From Agrocybe praecox (lineage: Eukaryota; Basidiomycota; Agaricomycetes; Agaricales; Agrocybaceae), in the NCBI GenBank assembly GCA_964017145.1, contig CAXHKQ010000160.1, forward strand, positions 1-19,337: a stretch of DNA of 19,337 nucleotides, given 5' to 3'. Of the stretch, positions 9,085 to 19,337 are shown one piece after another. How positions within the stretch are numbered: position 1 is the stretch's first letter; every line of letters starts with the position of its first letter. The notes beneath the pieces were generated by a model. It searched no databases. It was not told where the DNA came from and saw only the letters and a program-made list of their open reading frames with translations. Both the position numbers and the translations under genes were made by a program.

Positions 9085-12011
9085 CCGACCCCGACACACC
9101 CGACGACGAAACGTTACGCGTTATAGACATGCGAAGCCGGGACTGTAGCGTCGAACGTTCGTCACACGCATATCCGTACGTGCGAGAGACTTTTACATCA
9201 ATCATGAATGGCGAATATATTCGGCGATATTGTGCGTGATACTCGCTATGTTGTTTATGTTTATTTGCTTCGGGCCCATCGACTGATGCGGTGCGTCGTA
9301 GTATCTCGACATGTGCTCGCAAATATCGTTGGTTTCTGAATACTGGCAATCCCGAACAGAGTGGACCAAAGCGTCTGCTTACGCGAGAGTCTATCAGACT
9401 ATACATTTTATTAATTTCACCATTGTTTGCGTTTCCATTATGCGAAGTGATGCATCTATGTAACTTCTTGCACATGGAGTAAGTGATTACGCGTGGCCAC
9501 ATGGAAACTTTCCGCCAAAAGTTCCTCGAACGAATATCAACTAGTGCGCACTTTATGCGTACGCTCTCTGGTCAAAGCACACCATTTGCGCCAGAATCCA
9601 CTCATGCATGCATGCATGTCAGGCGGGCGAGAACAAACAATGTGCGAGAGTTTGTCGAGTTGGTTGGTGGTGCGAAACGATTAATAATCCCGATTGGACG
9701 TTTGTGCGCCGCAACGTGCGCTGGTTTTTGTCTTGTGTGCTAAACGAGGAACTGATCAAACCGATGCGGAGCAATGTCGTTTTTTACTCTCCAACTTGTG
9801 GTGTATGTAATCGGCGCTGAACCAAAGATCGTAATCTGATAATGACAAGAGACGCGCCGCAGGCGGATTATATATGTATTCCGTACATAATTATTACTGC
9901 CCACTAATCATTAAATCCATAATGCCATAAACACACGCACGCGCACGCTCATCCAGGCCGGAGAGAGAGAGAGCAAAGAGCCCGTTCCCGAATATAATGA
10001 ACATCATTTATGTTGGCTTTGGAATTGCATCCCATAAATTACTCGTGACGCGTCTTACGTTTGATCCAATCACTCGCTAACAAAGAGCGTACGCCAAACG
10101 CGTGAGAATCATTAAGACGCCGACGCCGACGCGTGCTTCGATATTAGGTTACGACGGCACACACAGCATTATTACGGCGTGCGCTCGTGTTTATATGCTA
10201 GTATGGCAAATACTGTTTGTCATTATATATTGTTGCGCCGTTACACTTTGCCAACTCAGCATTAATTATTATTATTATAGAATTGTAGCCGGCGGAAGCA
10301 GACGCAGAATGTGTAATGTTCACGACACGTAGCCTCAACAATGTTTCTGAAGCACACACCGCTCAAGCAGCAGAATCACGAACGGCAACTAGGAGCAAAT
10401 TCATCTGTATTTACACAGTCTACAAAACAGAAATCGTCTAGGGTAACACAATCCCTCCGCGAATAAATTCCATTGTCAACAATCATTTAGTATTCGCATA
10501 ACCGTTGTGAATTCCAGTTGCGCACACAAACGCACACGTCCATTCATACCTCTCTGACACCGGGCAGTCCCGACAAGTGTTGGCGCAAATTGTTGCTCGT
10601 TTTCATGCTCTATTTCACAGTATTTTATTCAATAGACATGTGGGTGTACGTTCAGTCCGGACGGCGTGTTACCGAGAAAGTGTTTGTTGGTTGGTCGACA
10701 CCGACGTTTGTGCAGATCACACAGTGACTTGCCTGGCCGTGTTCAGTGTGTACACGGGTCCATTCCGTTCCACGGCCGTTTACTCACACCACCAACCACC
10801 CAGCTACCGGACTGACCACATTACAGCGCAGCCTCAGCTCTCGCTCGCTCCTTCTCGAGTTGCGGATCGCTTGGCGAATTCAATCACACAATGGTTGATT
10901 ATTATGCGCCGTTGTGGGCTTACTTTTCCCCATCCGACCGCCAGCGCAGGATAAAAACATCCTTTTTGTTGTATTAAAATGGTCGCTCGTGTGTACGCTT
11001 CCGTGTGCTCTTCAAACAAGATAGGGATTTTAGTTAATGGTGCGCTCGTAATTGCTATAATCGTTCCGAATGGGAGCTGAGCTGAGCTGTGCTGTACGCA
11101 CGCCTGTCCGTAATGCATTCATTGTAGATCGTGGTGGTGCCGGTATTTTCCCGCAAAGGCTACTACGTACGTTTGCGCAAACGCTCTTTGTGCGCAAGTG
11201 TATGTGTCTGTATGTGTCGGACACAATGGCAACACTTCCGCATTGTCAGTGCGAACGAGTGTGTCCGACATTGCGTAGCTGTTAGAGATGTGTGAGAATG
11301 TACGCCATGTATACCCTCACAGCCAGTGCACCCCGAAAACTTTGCCACACTGGCAAGTTTTATGAAATAATTATCGCCAGCTCCCTGGCGCACTTTGTTC
11401 CGACCTGCGCAACTTTCGCATTCTGCCAGGCGTATCATACACCTACCAGACGACTGCACAAACCGCCAGCCAGCCAGCCAGCCCACCTGGAAAACTTAGC
11501 GGACACGCTTCGAGTGTTGTAATTAGATTCACTCGCTACGTGATTACACGCAGAGTTACGTGCGCAACGCACACTCGCTCGAGCGTGCATCCGCCACCCT
11601 CCCCATTGGGGAAGGCACCGATTTCTGGTAGTAGGTCAGAAACATATCGATGCTCTGAACGAGGTCCGGGGTCAACGGGTCAAGAGCACGACGCTGGATT
11701 GGTTACATCGATAAATCAGCACGGCAAAAGTAAAAACCAATCTGTGAACATCACTCAAATCGCATTCTCGATCTTATCTTGAATTCAATTACGGGAAAAC
11801 GTCGCGAAAAACCATTACATTCCGAATGTCCCGCCATGTATTTTGTATGGAAATTGCGACGCTCGTTTGTACAATCCACCTCTCTGCAAGTTGCACATAC
11901 ACGCACGACGCGTATTTGCAGACGCGCCCGAGTACAAGCTTAACAGGATTAAATCTCGACACACGCACACACGCACGCACGCAAGACCATGGTGATGGTA
12001 TTTTTTTCCAT
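9082..12011. other. Long gene-free stretch upstream of the receptor
   Basis: No exon could be supported on either strand. Small features are four ATGC units near 9605-9620, a GA run at 9961-9974, ATT repeats near 10265-10279 and a CAGC tandem near 11466-11482. Non-coding first exons or promoters of the serotonin receptor could lie here, but no TATA/Inr arrangement convinced me. Confidence 0.4.
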
Positions 12012-12136
<125 letters not shown>

Positions 12137-12265
12137 CACATACAGCCCTCGGTGTGTCGCCGTCTGTCACCGAAGCGCGCGCGCACACGCGCACGCGCAA
12201 AACCGACCATATTTTATGCGATGGACTAAAGGATTTTGTACATTACGTTTTTCTTCATGGCCTGT

Positions 12266-12289
12266 ATTTTTCTCTCTCTCTCCCCGCAG
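12266..12289 (+). promoter_or_regulatory. Strong predicted 3' splice site, probably of a 5' UTR exon of the receptor
   Basis: A long pyrimidine tract (TTTTTCTCTCTCTCTCCCCG) runs into CAG at 12287-12289, the best-looking acceptor in the window. It opens the GC-rich leader region before the receptor start. The matching upstream donor was not identified. Confidence 0.5.
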
Positions 12290-13429
12290 ATGTACATCTA
12301 ACCACCACCGCCGTACAAGACATGCGGGGCTAAGGCCCCCAGACATCCCGAGCGCGGCCGGCTATTGCTGCATGCAAGCAGCCACAACATACACACCACA
12401 CTCGGCAGGCACGACGCTGGCACGACGCGGGCACGACGCGGCACTGGCACTCGACGACTCCACGCATCGCTGAAGCAATGTCGCCGCATCGCAGCCTCGC
12501 GATTTCCCAACGCAAACAGCAGCAGCCGGAGCAGCAGTCGGAGCAGCAGCACGAACATCAGCGTCACGAACATCAGCGTCACGCAACATTCACAGCCGCC
12601 ACTCGCCGAATTCACGACGTCGTTATTGGCCGCGGGGCAAACGACCCCCTACTGGCGCCTCCTGTCCGTCGCGTGTCGCGCATCTCGACGTCGACGACGA
12701 CACTGCAGCCAACGACGACGACGTTGACATCGCCAGCACCAGCACGCGCAGCGCAGTTATCCATTTGGACACTCTGGGCGGCTTTTGTTGCCACTGATGC
12801 CGCTGCCGCTTCTGTTGCGAGCGGCGTGTTAACCCAGACATGACTGTGTGACTGAGCCACAGTACATCAAGTCTTTGTGTGTGTGTGCGGTGCCCTGGTG
12901 CGTGTTGGTTTACGCGTGCGTGCTGGCGTGCGTGCGTATGTGCGTGAACTGGCGCTGCTGGCACATTCGCTGGTATCAACACGAACGCGCGACGACGACT
13001 CAAGAGATCCCCAGCAAACACATACATTGTATGGGAATGGTCCAACGTCTGTGAGCATAGAAAATTGTATTTGCCCAGTCCACCCCTCCCTCAGTCAGTC
13101 ACACACATTGCGTGCGTATGCTCTAAGTCGTCGACTGGAGCTAATCGTACAGCCGAACCCATCACATCCCCACCCAAAAAACAAGCCGCTCCGCTTCGCT
13201 CCAGTGGCGAGTTCCCTTAATTGTTTGCCAAAGTGCAATACTAAATTTGTTATTTGCACGCGACTGGACCGGCCGGAGTGCCTAACGCAAACTAACTGGA
13301 CCGTAGGAGGCCGTCGACATACACACACACACACTCACACGTCGGCGTGTGCTTAGACACAGACGCCCCAGCCGCTGTAACAGGCGCATTCTTCTGGCCC
13401 ACGAGCACACACACAACAGCGTTCCAACG
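12290..13429 (+). other. Probable 5' UTR region of the serotonin receptor gene
   Basis: It follows the strong acceptor at 12289 and leads to the receptor ATG. The first triplets form a minimal upstream ORF, ATG TAC ATC TAA. The stretch is GC-rich and holds CAG-rich DNA (about 12515-12550) and small tandem repeats. Several longer open frames (for example 12478-12843, Gln/His-rich) overlap each other in different frames and look like composition artefacts or upstream ORFs. A possible intron runs from GTGAGC at 13051 to CAACAG ending at 13419, just ahead of the start codon. The exact leader structure cannot be decided from sequence alone. Confidence 0.4.
12550..12583. repeat. 15-bp direct tandem repeat in the putative leader
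   Basis: CACGAACATCAGCGT occurs twice in a row, followed by CACG of a third unit. A second imperfect tandem based on GGCACGACGC lies at about 12408-12440. Confidence 0.9.
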
Positions 13430-13541
13430 ATGGAGGACTGGCTTAATGTTGCCGGTCTGGACGTCGGCGGACTCGTTGACGTCCTCGTCGGCGGCGGCGG
13501 AATGGATGCAGTCGGTGATTTAGCGCAGGTCACGTCAAACG
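13430..13541 (+). CDS. 5-HT1A: Receptor coding exon 1 (N-terminal start)
   Basis: Encodes MEDWLNVAGLDVGGLVDVLV and then Gly/Asp-rich residues up to codon 37 plus one base. The donor is AACG/GTATGT. There is no clear signal peptide: the segment is hydrophobic in places but acidic, as in many aminergic receptors. Confidence 0.75.
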
Positions 13542-16285
13542 GTATGTTGTTTTTCGCCAGATATTGCCGACAAACGGCGCCAAGTATCGTCGTCTCTGAC
13601 ACACACACACACACACACACTCGTACACTCCGCATACCCCACATATTCCCAACAGCGGACGGCGGCGGCGACGGCAGCGGCAGCAGCTACGGTGACAGCA
13701 CAAAGGGCATATTTATCGAGAGCGGCGGCGGCACCATCGATCTGTGCCTCCAGCTGATGTCGGGCGGCGGCTGTCACATCGAACTGAACGACACACTGTT
13801 GAGTGGGACGGCGGCCGTGAACGGCAGCCTCTTCGGCAACGGCACCGGTCCGTTCGGCAACGGGACGCTCGGCGCTGGCGAGGACGAGGACCTGTCGCAG
13901 TTCATCGTTATGGCCCTGACATCGGTGCTGCTGGGCCTGATGATTTTGGCCACCGTAATTGGCAACGTTTTCGTGATAGCGGCGATCTGCGTCGACCGGA
14001 ATCTGCGCAGTGTCGCCAACTATCTGGTGGCGTCGCTGGCGCTGGCCGACCTGATGGTGTCGTGCCTGGTGATGCCGTTCGGTGCTCTGTACCAGGTAAG
14101 GGGCGCGTGGAACGCCGGTCACCTTATTACACACGGTTTATTACATTGTCCGGCCTGTTTGTGCGCACACACAGATAAATAAGGGCTGGACGTTGGGTCC
14201 GGAAGCGTGCAATTTCTGGACGGTCTGCGATGTGCTGTGCTGTACGGCGTCCATCCTGCATTTGGTGGCGATCGCCACCGACCGGTATGTGTAAATCTGT
14301 GTGAATATTCGGGGGCTCCGGATGTATGACCATAAATCCCGGCTTCAATTTATTGTCGAGCGCAACACATTTACATTCGCACGCCATAAAACATTCGAAC
14401 GGTCCCTTTTTGGCAGTTATATAGGCGGCTCAGCGCCGAGAATCGAGAGTATGAACAAAAAATTATCGAATCAATCAAAGTACGCACGCACAAGCGCACA
14501 CACGCGCGTCTACACACCCTCCTGGTTCAACCCGATACTCTAACAAACATAAAACCCTCAGATTTGATTTGTATATATCGGCGCGGCCAAACGACCGCGT
14601 CCGAAGCCTCGGCAGCCCAACCGTCCCCCCCAACCACCCTGCCATCGTATCAGTGAAACAATATAAAAGCAAACAGAACACACGTGAAGGGTGTGAAAGG
14701 GTGTGAGTGGCGGTCGTCGTGAGCGCGCGCTGCGAATCACTTCGTTTTCGCATCCACTTTTGCGTATTGACACAGATGCGCTGGCACTCGCCGACGCTCT
14801 CCACTCCGTCGATGGGATCGAACATATGGTGTCGATGTTGGCACGTTTGTCTTGTTGCCCCCCTCCCCGCCTGCTACCATACTCATATACGCGCGCGTCT
14901 GACCAACACGGTTTATCCCCCATCCTCCCGAGAAGAAAAAAAAACCTCCGCACACATGTGCTATCATATTCGCATAGTCGTCGATCGGTCGTGGTCGTCG
15001 TCGTCGGGTGCTGCTGGGGCACCGGAGTTTTTATTCAATCAAACTTAAAGCCGGCTTACGCGCCAAACTGAGCAGCCCAAATGTGTCGTCTGAGTGTGTG
15101 TGTGTGTGTAGGTGTTCATAGCCGACGGCACCAAACATCTCTCACGTTGTGGAATCATCGATATCGCGCACACACGCGTCTGCGTGTGCACTTTATATTA
15201 TTGGATGGATAACGTTTGGCGGCGCGCGCGCTGGGTGGGTGTTAGTGCTTACAACACAACGTTCGCAAACAACACATGCCGGCGACACACACAGCGAAAG
15301 GGTCGTGAAACACTTGACACCAGCAAAAACGACAAAACGACCGAAGCGCACCGCATGCGCAACCTTTGCACAGCACGCGCAAGTTTATACACACACACCA
15401 ACTCGCACACACACACACATCCACCAATGGGACAGATGGCATTGTTGTCTGTGTGAATTATTTGGAAATAAATCGTGGTCATGGAACACACACACACACA
15501 CACACACACCCACTCCGGCACGGACACATGGAGAGTGCTCTTGTTGGGGGTATCGCGCAAAGTTGTGACGCTTCTGCCGCTGAGCCAGCGCTCGCTGGTC
15601 TGTTTTTGTTTGGCAATAATGCTCCTTCAGATAGCCGTAAAAACTACCTGGGAGGGTCGTCGTCGTCGCCGGGCGCTTTGTGTAAGCGTGCAGATTTTTT
15701 TCGACTCTCGCCGGTTTTTGTCTGCCAAATCCGCATTGTTTCGAGTGTCGAGTGGTGCTGCTGATGCCCCGGTGTGGTGTGGCTGCTATCTGACTGGGTC
15801 TTTTGGTCTTTTGGTCTCTTGGTCTGACGCGCGTTGGGTGTGAATTATGCCCGTCGGAGCGCAGATATTGGGCGGTGACACGTGTGGACTACATTCATTC
15901 GCGCACCAGCGGCCGCGTGAAGATGATGATTTGCATGGTGTGGTCGTTGGCACTGATCGTCTCGCTGGCGCCGCAGTTCGGCTTCAAGGACGACGAGTAC
16001 CTGGAGCGCATCGAACAGAAAAAGTGCACCGTCTCGCAGGACGTCGCCTATCAGGTGAGCTTCGGGTCGAGCGACCGCCAAACGAACCGTTAGATTTGTT
16101 ATTCTGTGTCTCGCCGATTGGATTTGCACCATATATTCTGGTCCTCTCTTTTCTCACAGCTGTTCGCCACGGGAGCCACGTTTTACGTACCGCTGGCCGT
16201 AATCTTGGCACTGTACTGGAAGATCTACCAAACGGCGCGGAAACGCATCCATCGACGACCGGCGCCCAGCGCCAACAATAATCAG
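13430..16285 (+). CDS. 5-HT1A: 5-HT1-class serotonin receptor (5-HT1A/1B clade), 5' portion, five exons
   Basis: A rhodopsin-family GPCR expected to bind serotonin at the plasma membrane and lower cAMP through Gi/o. Predicted exons are 13430-13541, 13656-14095, 14175-14284, 15865-16054 and 16160-16285. All introns are GT-AG, the join is open throughout, and it gives 326 residues. ATG 13430 has a good insect context (CAACGATGG) and is the first in-frame ATG. The N-terminus (1-119) has four sequons (N82, N93, N99, N106). TM1 is about 120-150 (N141), TM2 about 157-184 (D169), TM3 has C196, amine-binding D203 and DRY 220-222, TM4 has W247, ECL2 has C275, and TM5 has P295. Diagnostic blocks are CDVLCCTASILHLVAIA, YWAVTRVDYIHSRTS and LYWKIYQTARKRIHRR. 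The last is near-identical to Drosophila 5-HT1 receptors as I remember them. Whether it is the 1A or 1B paralogue is not settled. TM6 and TM7 lie outside the region found. Confidence 0.93.
13542..13655 (+). other. Receptor intron 1: 114 nt, 3n and stop-free
   Basis: It has a GT-AG boundary (GTATGT ... CCCAACAG) and an (AC)11 tract at 13599-13620. Its length is divisible by three and it has no in-frame stop, so reading through it is possible and would insert 38 residues including a THTHTH run. Confidence 0.72.
13656..14095 (+). CDS. 5-HT1A: Receptor coding exon 2 (ectodomain, TM1, TM2)
   Basis: It carries the Gly/Ser-rich ectodomain with all four N-glycosylation sequons, then TM1 (LMILATVIGNVFVIAAICV) and TM2 (NYLVASLALADLMVSCLVMP). 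It ends in phase 0 at CAG/GTAAGG. Confidence 0.93.
14175..14284 (+). CDS. 5-HT1A: Receptor coding exon 3 (ECL1 and TM3)
   Basis: After a 79-nt intron with acceptor CACACACAG, it encodes INKGWTLGPEACNFWTVCDV and the remainder of TM3 to the DR of DRY. The Arg codon is split CG/A by the next intron, so the splice junction falls inside the DRY motif. Confidence 0.93.
14285..15864 (+). other. Receptor intron 3, 1.58 kb
   Basis: Donor GTATGT, acceptor GAGCGCAG with a weak pyrimidine tract. It holds (GT)7 near 15094, CA runs at about 15391-15420 and (CA)n at 15486-15509. Open frames inside have no receptor-like or other recognisable content. Confidence 0.85.
15486..15509. repeat. (CA)n microsatellite in receptor intron 3
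   Basis: About 12 CA units on the transcribed (sense) strand. Confidence 0.97.
15865..16054 (+). CDS. 5-HT1A: Receptor coding exon 4 (ICL2, TM4, ECL2)
   Basis: One base completes Arg221, then 63 codons from YWAVTRVDYIHSRTSGRVKM through TM4 (MVWSLALIVSLAPQFGF) and ECL2 with EQKKCTVSQDVAYQ. The ECL2 Cys should pair with Cys196. The donor is CAG/GTGAGC. Confidence 0.95.
16160..16285 (+). CDS. 5-HT1A: Receptor coding exon 5 (TM5 and start of ICL3)
   Basis: After a 105-nt intron with a good acceptor (TCTCTTTTCTCACAG), it has 42 codons: LFATGATFYVPLAVILALYW, KIYQTARKRIHRR and PAPSANNNQ. It ends in phase 0 at CAG/GTAAGT. The basic stretch after TM5 is the usual G-protein contact. Confidence 0.95.
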
Positions 16286-18036
16286 GTAAGTGCGTTTCGA
16301 CAGAGTGCTGTCGCGACGCGAGCGACACGACGCGCATCCGCAAGTTTTCTAATCTGTATGCTGCAAATTGAACTAACCGAAACGTGCCCGAGTAGTAGTT
16401 GTGTTGTTAGCGCAGCGTGGCATTGGAGAAGTCGTTGTGCAAGCACGTTTCACACGTCGTTCGCTTGACAAAGTTTACCAGCCCAACTTATCGGGTGTTT
16501 GTGTGTGTGGGTATGCAGCACACTGCAAATCCGAGCACGGAGATTTCGCTAACTACGTGCGTTTGTGCCCATGGTCGCCATCGCCGACGTCGGCCGCCGT
16601 GTTGGTCGGGTGCAAGTTTTCGGTCGTGCCTCTAAACACGCCGTGAATACCCGCAGATTGGTTCAATAGACCTTTTGACAAAATTTCAAACGCAACTTCG
16701 GCATCCCGGCGCTCGCGGAGCTCGCCACACACTCTCAGACGCCAAACTATATGGCGTGCACGTACGCACTCCATCGATTTTCGGGGTCCACTAAACTATA
16801 AGCCAAAGTAATTAACCGACACCCGGGGATATGTATTATATTTTTGGTCGTCGGACGACGGCACCGAAATCAGTGTTCGGAGAACACACACACACACATA
16901 CACACATACATAAACACGCACTTGCGCACAGAGAAGAAGAAGCTGATTGAGTTTCAAACCACCCCTTCGGGCGGAGCGAGCGAGCCAATTAAAACGAAAC
17001 TTACTGGTCCCGGGCACCAACGGACCAACGGCAGCTGGTGCGGCGTGCGGCTGCTGGTGCTGCTGATGTAGCTCCTGCTTCTGCTGCTACTACGACTGAC
17101 GAAAAGGGCTTCCTCAGCCATGCGTGCACAGCAGTTCTGCTTTGCATTCTTAAACTCTCTTGCTTTTCCAATTATGATGTTATTTAACTTGGTCTAGGAA
17201 TTCTTGATGCACAACTTTGATGCAAAATGCAAAGTGAACAAACATGGTTGTAGTAAGTAAGAAAAAATCCTGCGAATTATTCGGTATGATGGGCAATAAA
17301 CAGCGCTTCTGGCTTCCAACAGCAAGATAGAGATATCTTGCTCCCTGCACCGAACTGAACAAACGAATCACGTATTTGTGCAAGCAGCGAACAGGTTGCA
17401 GCCGCTGCCGAAATGATCTGGTTACGAGAGTCTGTTTGGATGCCTGTCTCAACGACCAACTCCGCCGAAACGCCCAAGCCGCGTGCGGACAACAATGCCA
17501 ATTTGAATAAATATTTTGTCACTTAAATGCGAAACAGAACGGTCACGACCGTTCGTCGACGAACATTGCATCGCTCGAAGTGCACCGGGCGGGAATTCAA
17601 TTCGGGCTCGCTCACTCGCTCGCTAGCTGGGGGTGACCGAGAACAAGACGTAAAAGTCGTCGTTACAGCGGGCGCCGGGCTACGCTACTTCGAACGCCGC
17701 TTCGCCTTCACGTTCAACTGCGTATATAGTATGCTGATGTGGTTCCCAAAGCACACAAACAGCGGGCACGACGACATTGACGGCACACTGGCACGCACGC
17801 ACACACACACACACGCACGCACACGCCCCAGAGCTCTAATCCCGAACGCGCGACCTACATAAATCTGAGAAGACGTTTGCAGCCAAACATGGGCGTATGC
17901 ATCCCGGTCTACACATCTCCCAGCAGAACGCATTTCACGAGCTGAGCTGGCGCTTGCGTCGGTCGTCGTGTGCATTTGCTTGCTCTTCTGCGTGTACATC
18001 ACATCTCACATCATCATACTACCCAACGAACGCATA
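16286..18036 (+). other. Probable loop-3 intron of the receptor
   Basis: It follows a strong donor (CAGGTAAGT). There is no TM6 (CWLPFF-like) or TM7 (NPVIY-like) coding. CA-rich runs lie at 16884-16898 and 17792-17824. A short frame at 16934-17068 could be a loop-3 exon (see findings). 17090-17530 is AT-richer and empty. Confidence 0.5.
17792..17824. repeat. CA/CG-rich dinucleotide repeat
   Basis: GCACGCACGC, then about seven CA units, then GCACGCACAC; an impure CA microsatellite. Confidence 0.9.
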
Positions 18037-18537
18037 CTACATGGGCTGACAAGTTTCGGGACAAACTATGAAGGAACAACATGTTTGATGAACACTTTTT
18101 ATAGCCTCAAATCAGCGGTCCTCAAACATCTCAATCACCTTCACAAAGTATTCGTCGCTAACCCTTGCAATATGCTCTTTTTATCGATTTACACTGCCCA
18201 ATTCTTTCCCTGGCTCTACCATTTAAATTTTGGGAATACAAAATAGTCGCTGAGGACCAAATATGCATAAAACATACACCAGATAATAATTTCTCAAGAC
18301 ATGTTTTGATTCCAGCGGCCCTTCTACCTATCAGAAATCAGTGCTTTAATAATACTTTTGAAACCTTCTCCATATGTTAGGATATGTCGAACAGCGAGTT
18401 ACAATAACGGATATTACATCCAATCTAATGACAGTTCGAATGGCTAAAAGATCACTATGATAATAATTAGTACAGTTTGTGTTGATCAAAAATGTTGTTC
18501 GTTCATAGTTTGGCCTGAAACTGATCAGCCCAAGTAG
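18037..18537 (-). mobile_element. 501-bp TIR element of Tc1/mariner type (copy B)
   Basis: Terminal inverted repeats of about 59 bp run inward from CTACATGGGCTGACAAGTTT (18037) and from CTACTTGGGCTGATCAGTTT read on the minus strand from 18537. They differ at 8 of 59 positions. TA at 18035-18036 and 18538-18539 fits a TA duplication. On the minus strand a frame reads EHIARVSDEYFVKVIEMFED, like the end of a transposase, but most of the gene is gone and stops follow. It is an internally deleted, non-autonomous relic, related to the fragment at 2515-2682 and sitting within the presumed receptor intron. Confidence 0.8.
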
Positions 18538-19337
18538 TACTGCTGCTGCGCATAAACAGCACGGGGCTCGCGCTATGCCGTTATGCGCCTTGCGTGTTGC
18601 GTGCTGCGTTCGAATCGTTTCGGCATGCGCTCTGTGTTCGCTGAACGAGTGGGTCGACGGCGGGTGCTTCCGACGATCGCAGCACGACGAAGACGCGCTC
18701 GCTCGCTGAATGGCCACCCTCGTGCGACTCGCATACTTGAATTTACTCGACGACAACGAGCAAGAAGTGCACTTTGCTAAGCAGCATCAGCGCAGCAAGC
18801 ACCAGCGGTATATTTATTGTATTGGAGTTATACAACATCGCTGGGGCTGTGCGTTTGTGCGTGCGCACAAACGGTCGTCATCATCGCCATAGTGTGTGTG
18901 TATGTGTGTGTGCGGATTGCGGCGAACTGCCAGTGCCGAAGACAACCATCGTCCAACGGATCCGTCGACAGCGATGTCGATGTCGGCGAGATGGGCGAGA
19001 ACAGTGACGATGGTGGACGATGGTGATGAGACGGCGAAGGCGTCGACAACGACGATGCACACGGTCCTAATGTAATTTGCGCAGGGCGCACGTCGCACAG
19101 CCAGCTGGTCTGGTCTGGCCTGAACGACGCTGAAGCGTGCGCATTCGGTTTGTGTGCAGCATGTGAACGACACTGCGAGCATACCACAATGTTGTTTGCA
19201 ATGTCGCCAACGACGACGACGACGACGTCGAGGATGGGGACGACGACTATGCGTCGACAAATACGCTTTGTTGGGTCGTAATGAAGACCGTAAAATGACA
19301 ATTCGCAAATAAAATATGGACTTATGACACAACGTTT
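18538..19337 (+). other. Unassigned right end of the window
   Basis: GC-richer DNA with simple repeats (GT run near 18893-18911, GAC repeats near 19206-19228). A short acidic frame at about 18935-19020 is a weak candidate for receptor loop-3 coding. No other gene is supported. Confidence 0.35.

Noticed and set aside
9483..9820. Overlapping + strand ORFs (70-86 aa)
   Set aside because: Three frames overlap, codon use is unbiased and no motif is present; background ORFs.
12365..12843. Overlapping Gln/His- and Ser/Arg-rich ORFs of about 120 aa
   Set aside because: Several frames are open at once because of CAG and CGA repeats. There is no domain, and they sit in the presumed receptor leader. 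At most they are upstream ORFs.
13349..13429. N-terminal extension of the receptor frame upstream of ATG 13430
   Set aside because: The frame is open but has no ATG before 13430 (13349 is GTG), and the stretch contains possible acceptor sites. The ATG at 13430 has a good context.
17527..17862. 111-aa + strand ORF with a phrase like LRYFERRFAFTFNCVYSMLMWF
   Set aside because: Locally protein-like, but it has no convincing splice sites or family match and ends in a CA repeat. It does not resemble TM6/TM7 of the receptor.
18814..19332. Minus-strand ORFs of 157-172 aa at the right edge
   Set aside because: Poly-Val/Arg and His-Thr stretches arise from GAC and GT repeats, and two frames are open simultaneously; there is no recognisable domain.

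Overview
The window looks like nuclear DNA of a dipteran insect, possibly a mosquito. The evidence is short GT-AG introns, exons rich in G/C at third codon positions, abundant (CA)n microsatellites, Tc1/mariner-type transposon relics and a recognisable insect-type serotonin receptor. No bacterial, phage or CRISPR features are visible. Species assignment is inference.

The one securely identified gene is a 5-HT1-class (Gi-coupled, 5-HT1A/1B clade) serotonin receptor on the + strand. Five coding exons between 13430 and 16285 join in frame into 326 residues, covering the glycosylated N-terminus, TM1 to TM5 and the start of intracellular loop 3. TM6 and TM7 are not found, so the 3' end of the gene lies beyond the window or beyond a long intron. 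Its 5' leader probably begins at or before 12290, just downstream of a (CA)n tract of about 120 bp.

Region by region: 1-151 holds what looks like the last coding exon of a + strand gene, family not recognised. 152-1229 is AT-rich and gene-free. 1230-3582 is a nest of transposon debris: a TIR-bounded element of about 1.09 kb, a fragment of a Tc1/mariner-type element, and a 900-bp mariner relic inserted at the end of that fragment. 3585-5463 has no convincing gene. 5464-6785 contains two minus-strand coding exons with matching splice phase, the 3' end of a gene I cannot name. A possible third exon lies at 8787-8880. 7160-8137 carries an inverted-repeat-bounded AT-rich segment containing a tRNA-like (SINE-type) domain. 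8900-12290 is mostly non-coding with microsatellites. 12290-16285 is the receptor gene. 16286-19337 is probably its loop-3 intron(s), containing a 501-bp TIR element at 18037-18537 of the same family as the fragment at 2515-2682.

The unnamed minus-strand gene and the receptor gene are divergently oriented. Nothing in the sequence shows that they act together. The points most worth checking are the minus-strand gene, the stop-free 3n intron in the receptor ectodomain, the tRNA-like domain enclosed by a 12-bp inverted repeat, and candidate loop-3 exons downstream of the receptor.
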